From NCBI GenBank assembly GCA_014874235.1, contig JACWAC010000054.1:1-7439 (forward strand): a DNA stretch of 7,439 nt. The letters are read 5' to 3'. The notes under the pieces were generated by a model that was not told the origin of the DNA, did no database searches, and saw only the letters and a list, made by a program, of their open reading frames with translations. The stretch comes from Thermoplasmatales archaeon (GTDB lineage Archaea; Thermoplasmatota; Thermoplasmata; Thermoplasmatales; GCA-001856825). Positions 5,435 through 7,439 of the stretch are shown here, one piece after another. The stretch's first letter is position 1. Each line of letters begins with the position of its first letter. A program made the translations under genes and the position numbers.

Positions 5435-5829
5435 AGGGGTTGGCAGGAACGCAGATCAGGGGTCTTCCGCTGGGGGCCAACCTTGAGTGCGCGGACAACT
5501 CTGGTGCAAAAATAATATCACTCATAAATGTGAAGGCGTACCACAACACGAAGAGCAGGATACCTGCTGCTTCGGTAGGGGACATGATAATCGCCTCCGT
5601 GAAGAGGGGCTCACCGGAGATGAGGAGAAAGGTGGTCTACGCCGTTGTCATAAGACAGAGAAAGACGTTCAGGAGACAGGATGGCCTGATGGTGGAATTC
5701 GAGGACAATGCGGCCGTTCTTGTTCAAGATAATGGGGAAACGAGAGGTACGGAAATAAAGGGACCAGTGGCGAAGGAGGCCGCCGAGAGATGGCCGAGGG
5801 TAGCCGCCCTCGCTAACTCGATCGTGTGA
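5431..5829 (+). CDS. rpl14: 50S ribosomal protein uL14
   Basis: uL14 (132 aa) binds 23S rRNA at the subunit interface and forms an intersubunit bridge. The signature LECADNSGAKIISLINV lies at about 18-34, followed by VGDMIIASVKRG, MRRKVVYAVVIRQRKTFRRQDG (64-85) and FEDNAAVLVQDNGETRGTEIKGPV (90-113), with the closing RWPRVAALANSIV. The reading frame is open back to 5149 through uS17, but that stretch is not L14-like. ATG 5431 begins the protein as in other archaea, with GGAGGGGA four bases upstream and an ATGA overlap with uS17. The TGA stop forms part of the uL24 Shine-Dalgarno. Confidence 0.97.
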   Translation: MKGLAGTQIRGLPLGANLECADNSGAKIISLINVKAYHNTKSRIPAASVGDMIIASVKRGSPEMRRKVVYAVVIRQRKTFRRQDGLMVEFEDNAAVLVQDNGETRGTEIKGPVAKEAAERWPRVAALANSIV

Positions 5830-5838
5830 GGTGAAATA

Positions 5839-6297
5839 ATGAAGAACGTTATGGTACATCTGTCAAGGGATCTCGTTTCGAAGTACGGCATTAGAAACTT
5901 CCCCATAAGGAAGGGAGACCTTGTAAGGATAGTCAGGGGAGATGCGGAGAAGGACGAGAAGCTGAACATAGTGGGAAAGGAAGGGAAGGTAATCAAGATA
6001 GTCACTGGCAAGGGGAAGATCGTTATAGAGAACATAAACATAGCAAAGTCGGACGGAAAGATGAAGCCTAGAAAGATCGACCCGTCTGCGCTTATTCTCA
6101 CAAAACTGATCCTGGAGGACAAGAAGAGGAAGGAGAGGCTCACGAAGCTTGCATCATTCAGGAACAAGGTTGTCCAAGAGGAGCCCGAACCGGAAAAACC
6201 GGAAAAGGAAGAGGAGAAGAAGGAAGAACCCGAGCAGGAGGCTCCGTCAAAACAAGAGGGAGAAGGAGAGAAAGAGGAGGTAGAGAAGGATGAGTAA
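5839..6297 (+). CDS. rpl24: 50S ribosomal protein uL24 with acidic C-terminal tail
   Basis: uL24 (152 aa) helps start large-subunit assembly and sits near the exit tunnel. Residues 1-110 are the conserved part: MVHLSRDLVSKYGIRNFPIRKGDLVRIVRG, then the KOW motif ending GKEGKVIKIV, and HPSNV-like DPSALILTKL. Two features are unusual. Between RGD (33-35) and GKEGK (46-50) lie about ten extra residues (AEKDEKLNIV), where the KOW loop is normally short. From about residue 113 to the end is a 40-residue Glu/Lys/Pro-rich tail absent from typical ~120-aa archaeal homologues and predicted disordered. Two tandem Pro-Glu-Lys triplets (118-123) are encoded by an almost exact 9-bp repeat. GAGGTGA stands four bases before the ATG. 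The last eight bases overlap eS4. Confidence 0.93.
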   Translation: MKNVMVHLSRDLVSKYGIRNFPIRKGDLVRIVRGDAEKDEKLNIVGKEGKVIKIVTGKGKIVIENINIAKSDGKMKPRKIDPSALILTKLILEDKKRKERLTKLASFRNKVVQEEPEPEKPEKEEEKKEEPEQEAPSKQEGEGEKEEVEKDE

Positions 6298-6994
6298 GCA
6301 CATCAAGAGGCTCGCTTCGCAGGTCACCTGGAAGCAGCCGAGGAAGAAGTTTGCGTGGTCCGTCCGTTCCAGGGCAGGGCCACACGCGCTCAAGGCGAGC
6401 GTCCCACTGATGGTTGTGATAAGGGACGTCCTGAAGTTCGCAGATACGTCAAAAGAAGCGAGAAACATCATCGCCAGAGGGAAGGTGGAAGTGGACGGAA
6501 GGATAGTCAAAGACTATCAGAGGCCGATCGGTTTCATGGACGTACTTTCTGTCAAGGACGCCGGTGCGGCGAAGAGGGTGTTGATGGACAAGAAGGGAAT
6601 GTTCGTTCTCGCAGATCTGGCACCGGCGGAGGTAAGCTGGAAACTGGTAAAGGTAACTGGAAAGGCGATTGCCAAGGGCGGTAAGATACAGATATCCACT
6701 CACGATGGCAGGGTCATTCTGTCGAACGAGAAGAACGTCAAGAGAGGAGACACACTGAAGATAAGCATTCCTGATCAGAAGATAGTTGATGTCTACCCTA
6801 TGGCAAAGGAGACTTCCGTATACGTAACGGGAGGTGCTCACAAGGGAACAATCACTACAATAAAGGAAATAAACGTCTCGAGGAGCTACCAGGAAAATAC
6901 CGTAGAGAGCAACGACAACTTCACTACGACGATGTCAAACATATTCGTCCTCGGGAAGTCGAAGGGCGAGATATCGCTACCGGGAGGCGCTTAG
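6290..6994 (+). CDS. rps4e: 30S ribosomal protein eS4
   Basis: eS4 (234 aa) exists in archaea and eukaryotes but not bacteria, and binds 16S rRNA in the body of the small subunit. The N-terminus MSKHIKRLASQVTW leads to GPHALKASVPLMVVIRDVLK. An S4 RNA-binding domain follows at about 43-105 (KEARNIIARGKVEVDGRIVKD). The central region includes KGGKIQISTHDGR (129-141), RGDTLKISIPDQKI and a C-terminal KOW-type motif (GGAHKGTITTIKEI, 181-194), with FTTTMSNIFVLG near the end. Length is normal. Its ribosome-binding site GGAGGTAG (6276-6283) lies inside the Glu-rich tail codons of uL24, six bases before the ATG, so the two genes share that sequence. uL5 starts one base after its TAG. Confidence 0.97.
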   Translation: MSKHIKRLASQVTWKQPRKKFAWSVRSRAGPHALKASVPLMVVIRDVLKFADTSKEARNIIARGKVEVDGRIVKDYQRPIGFMDVLSVKDAGAAKRVLMDKKGMFVLADLAPAEVSWKLVKVTGKAIAKGGKIQISTHDGRVILSNEKNVKRGDTLKISIPDQKIVDVYPMAKETSVYVTGGAHKGTITTIKEINVSRSYQENTVESNDNFTTTMSNIFVLGKSKGEISLPGGA

Positions 6995-6995
6995 A

Positions 6996-7439
6996 ATGGT
7001 GGAGATGACTGACGTGGTCATAGACAAGGTAACGATCAACATCGGAGTGGGAGAGGCGGGGGAGAAACTGGAGAAGGCGAAGAGCGTTCTCAAACTCCTG
7101 ACAACAGGAAAACCCGCAACCACGAAGGCGAGGAGGACGAACAGGGAGTTCGGGTTAAGGCCGGACCAGCCCATCGGCGTGAAGGTCACGCTGAAGGGCG
7201 AGGAGATGGACAGGTTCCTCAAGGCCGCACTCTGGGTGAAGAACAACAAGTGCCTGAGCTATTCGTTCTCAGACCAGGGGAGTTACAGCTTCGGCATATC
7301 AGACTACACCGATTTCAAGGGACAGAAGTACAACCCGGAGATAGGAATATTCGGGATGGACGTGGTCGTAACCTTCAGGAGGAGAGGAGGTTACAGGGTG
7401 GCGAGGAGATGGCTGTTACCAAGGCCGGTGCCGAAGAAG
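6996..7439 (+). CDS. rpl5: 50S ribosomal protein uL5, 3' end beyond the window
   Basis: uL5 binds 5S rRNA and forms part of the central protuberance, contacting the P-site tRNA. The first 148 codons are present with no stop. Seen are KVTINIGVGEAGEKLEKA (11-28), LLTTGKPATTKARRT, FGLRPDQPIGVKVTLKG (52-68), SFSDQGSYSFGISDY (90-104) and the strong family block YNPEIGIFGMDVVVTFRRRGGYRVARR (112-138). Archaeal L5 usually runs to about 170-185 aa, so 20-40 residues should follow. ATG 6996 has GGAGGCG a short distance upstream, within the end of eS4, and lies one base after the eS4 stop. An internal ATG at 7005 is possible but less well spaced. Confidence 0.95.
   Translation, partial: MVEMTDVVIDKVTINIGVGEAGEKLEKAKSVLKLLTTGKPATTKARRTNREFGLRPDQPIGVKVTLKGEEMDRFLKAALWVKNNKCLSYSFSDQGSYSFGISDYTDFKGQKYNPEIGIFGMDVVVTFRRRGGYRVARRWLLPRPVPKK

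Overview
This window is the 5' half of an archaeal S10/spc-type ribosomal protein operon, all on the + strand. Fifteen genes are packed end to end with no room for anything else: uL3, uL4, uL23, uL2, uS19, uL22, uS3, uL29, aIF1 (SUI1), Rnp1 (archaeal Rpp29), uS17, uL14, uL24, eS4 and the first 148 codons of uL5. An archaeal source is shown by eS4 and by Rnp1 and SUI1 placed between uL29 and uS17. The archaeal/eukaryotic forms of uL3 and uS19, a clean archaeal TATA box, and start sites led by GGAGGTGA point the same way. The gene order is euryarchaeal. Moderate GC, near-exclusive AGG/AGA arginine codons and the uL3 N-terminus make a Thermoplasmata-like lineage my best guess, but that rests on memory of family sequences and is tentative.

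Layout. Positions 1-129 hold the promoter and leader: TTTATATA at 10-17, then about 90 nt that can fold into a long imperfect stem ending 17 nt before the uL3 start. Positions 130-4570 hold the S10-like block (uL3 to uL29). Positions 4567-5111 hold two non-ribosomal passengers, the initiation factor aIF1 and the RNase P protein. Positions 5108-7439 hold the spc-like block (uS17 to uL5), which runs off the window edge. There is no gene-free stretch over 300 bases, and I see no mobile element, CRISPR array, tRNA or internal terminator.

How the genes work together. The products build the peptidyl-transferase core (uL2, uL3), the exit tunnel and its mouth (uL4, uL22, uL23, uL24, uL29), the mRNA entry and head of the 30S (uS3, uS19), the 30S body (uS17, eS4), and the subunit interface and central protuberance (uL14, uL5). 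aIF1 selects start codons and Rnp1 helps RNase P mature tRNA 5' ends, so the transcript carries translation functions only. The 14 gene junctions fall into a few exact spacings, which suggests translation is coupled along the message.

I found no undescribed biological system here. The items worth a second look are the structured leader, the quantised junctions, two starts that a longest-frame rule would miss (TTG for uL23, GTG for uL29), the acidic tail and KOW-loop expansion of uL24, and a GC dip within uL3.
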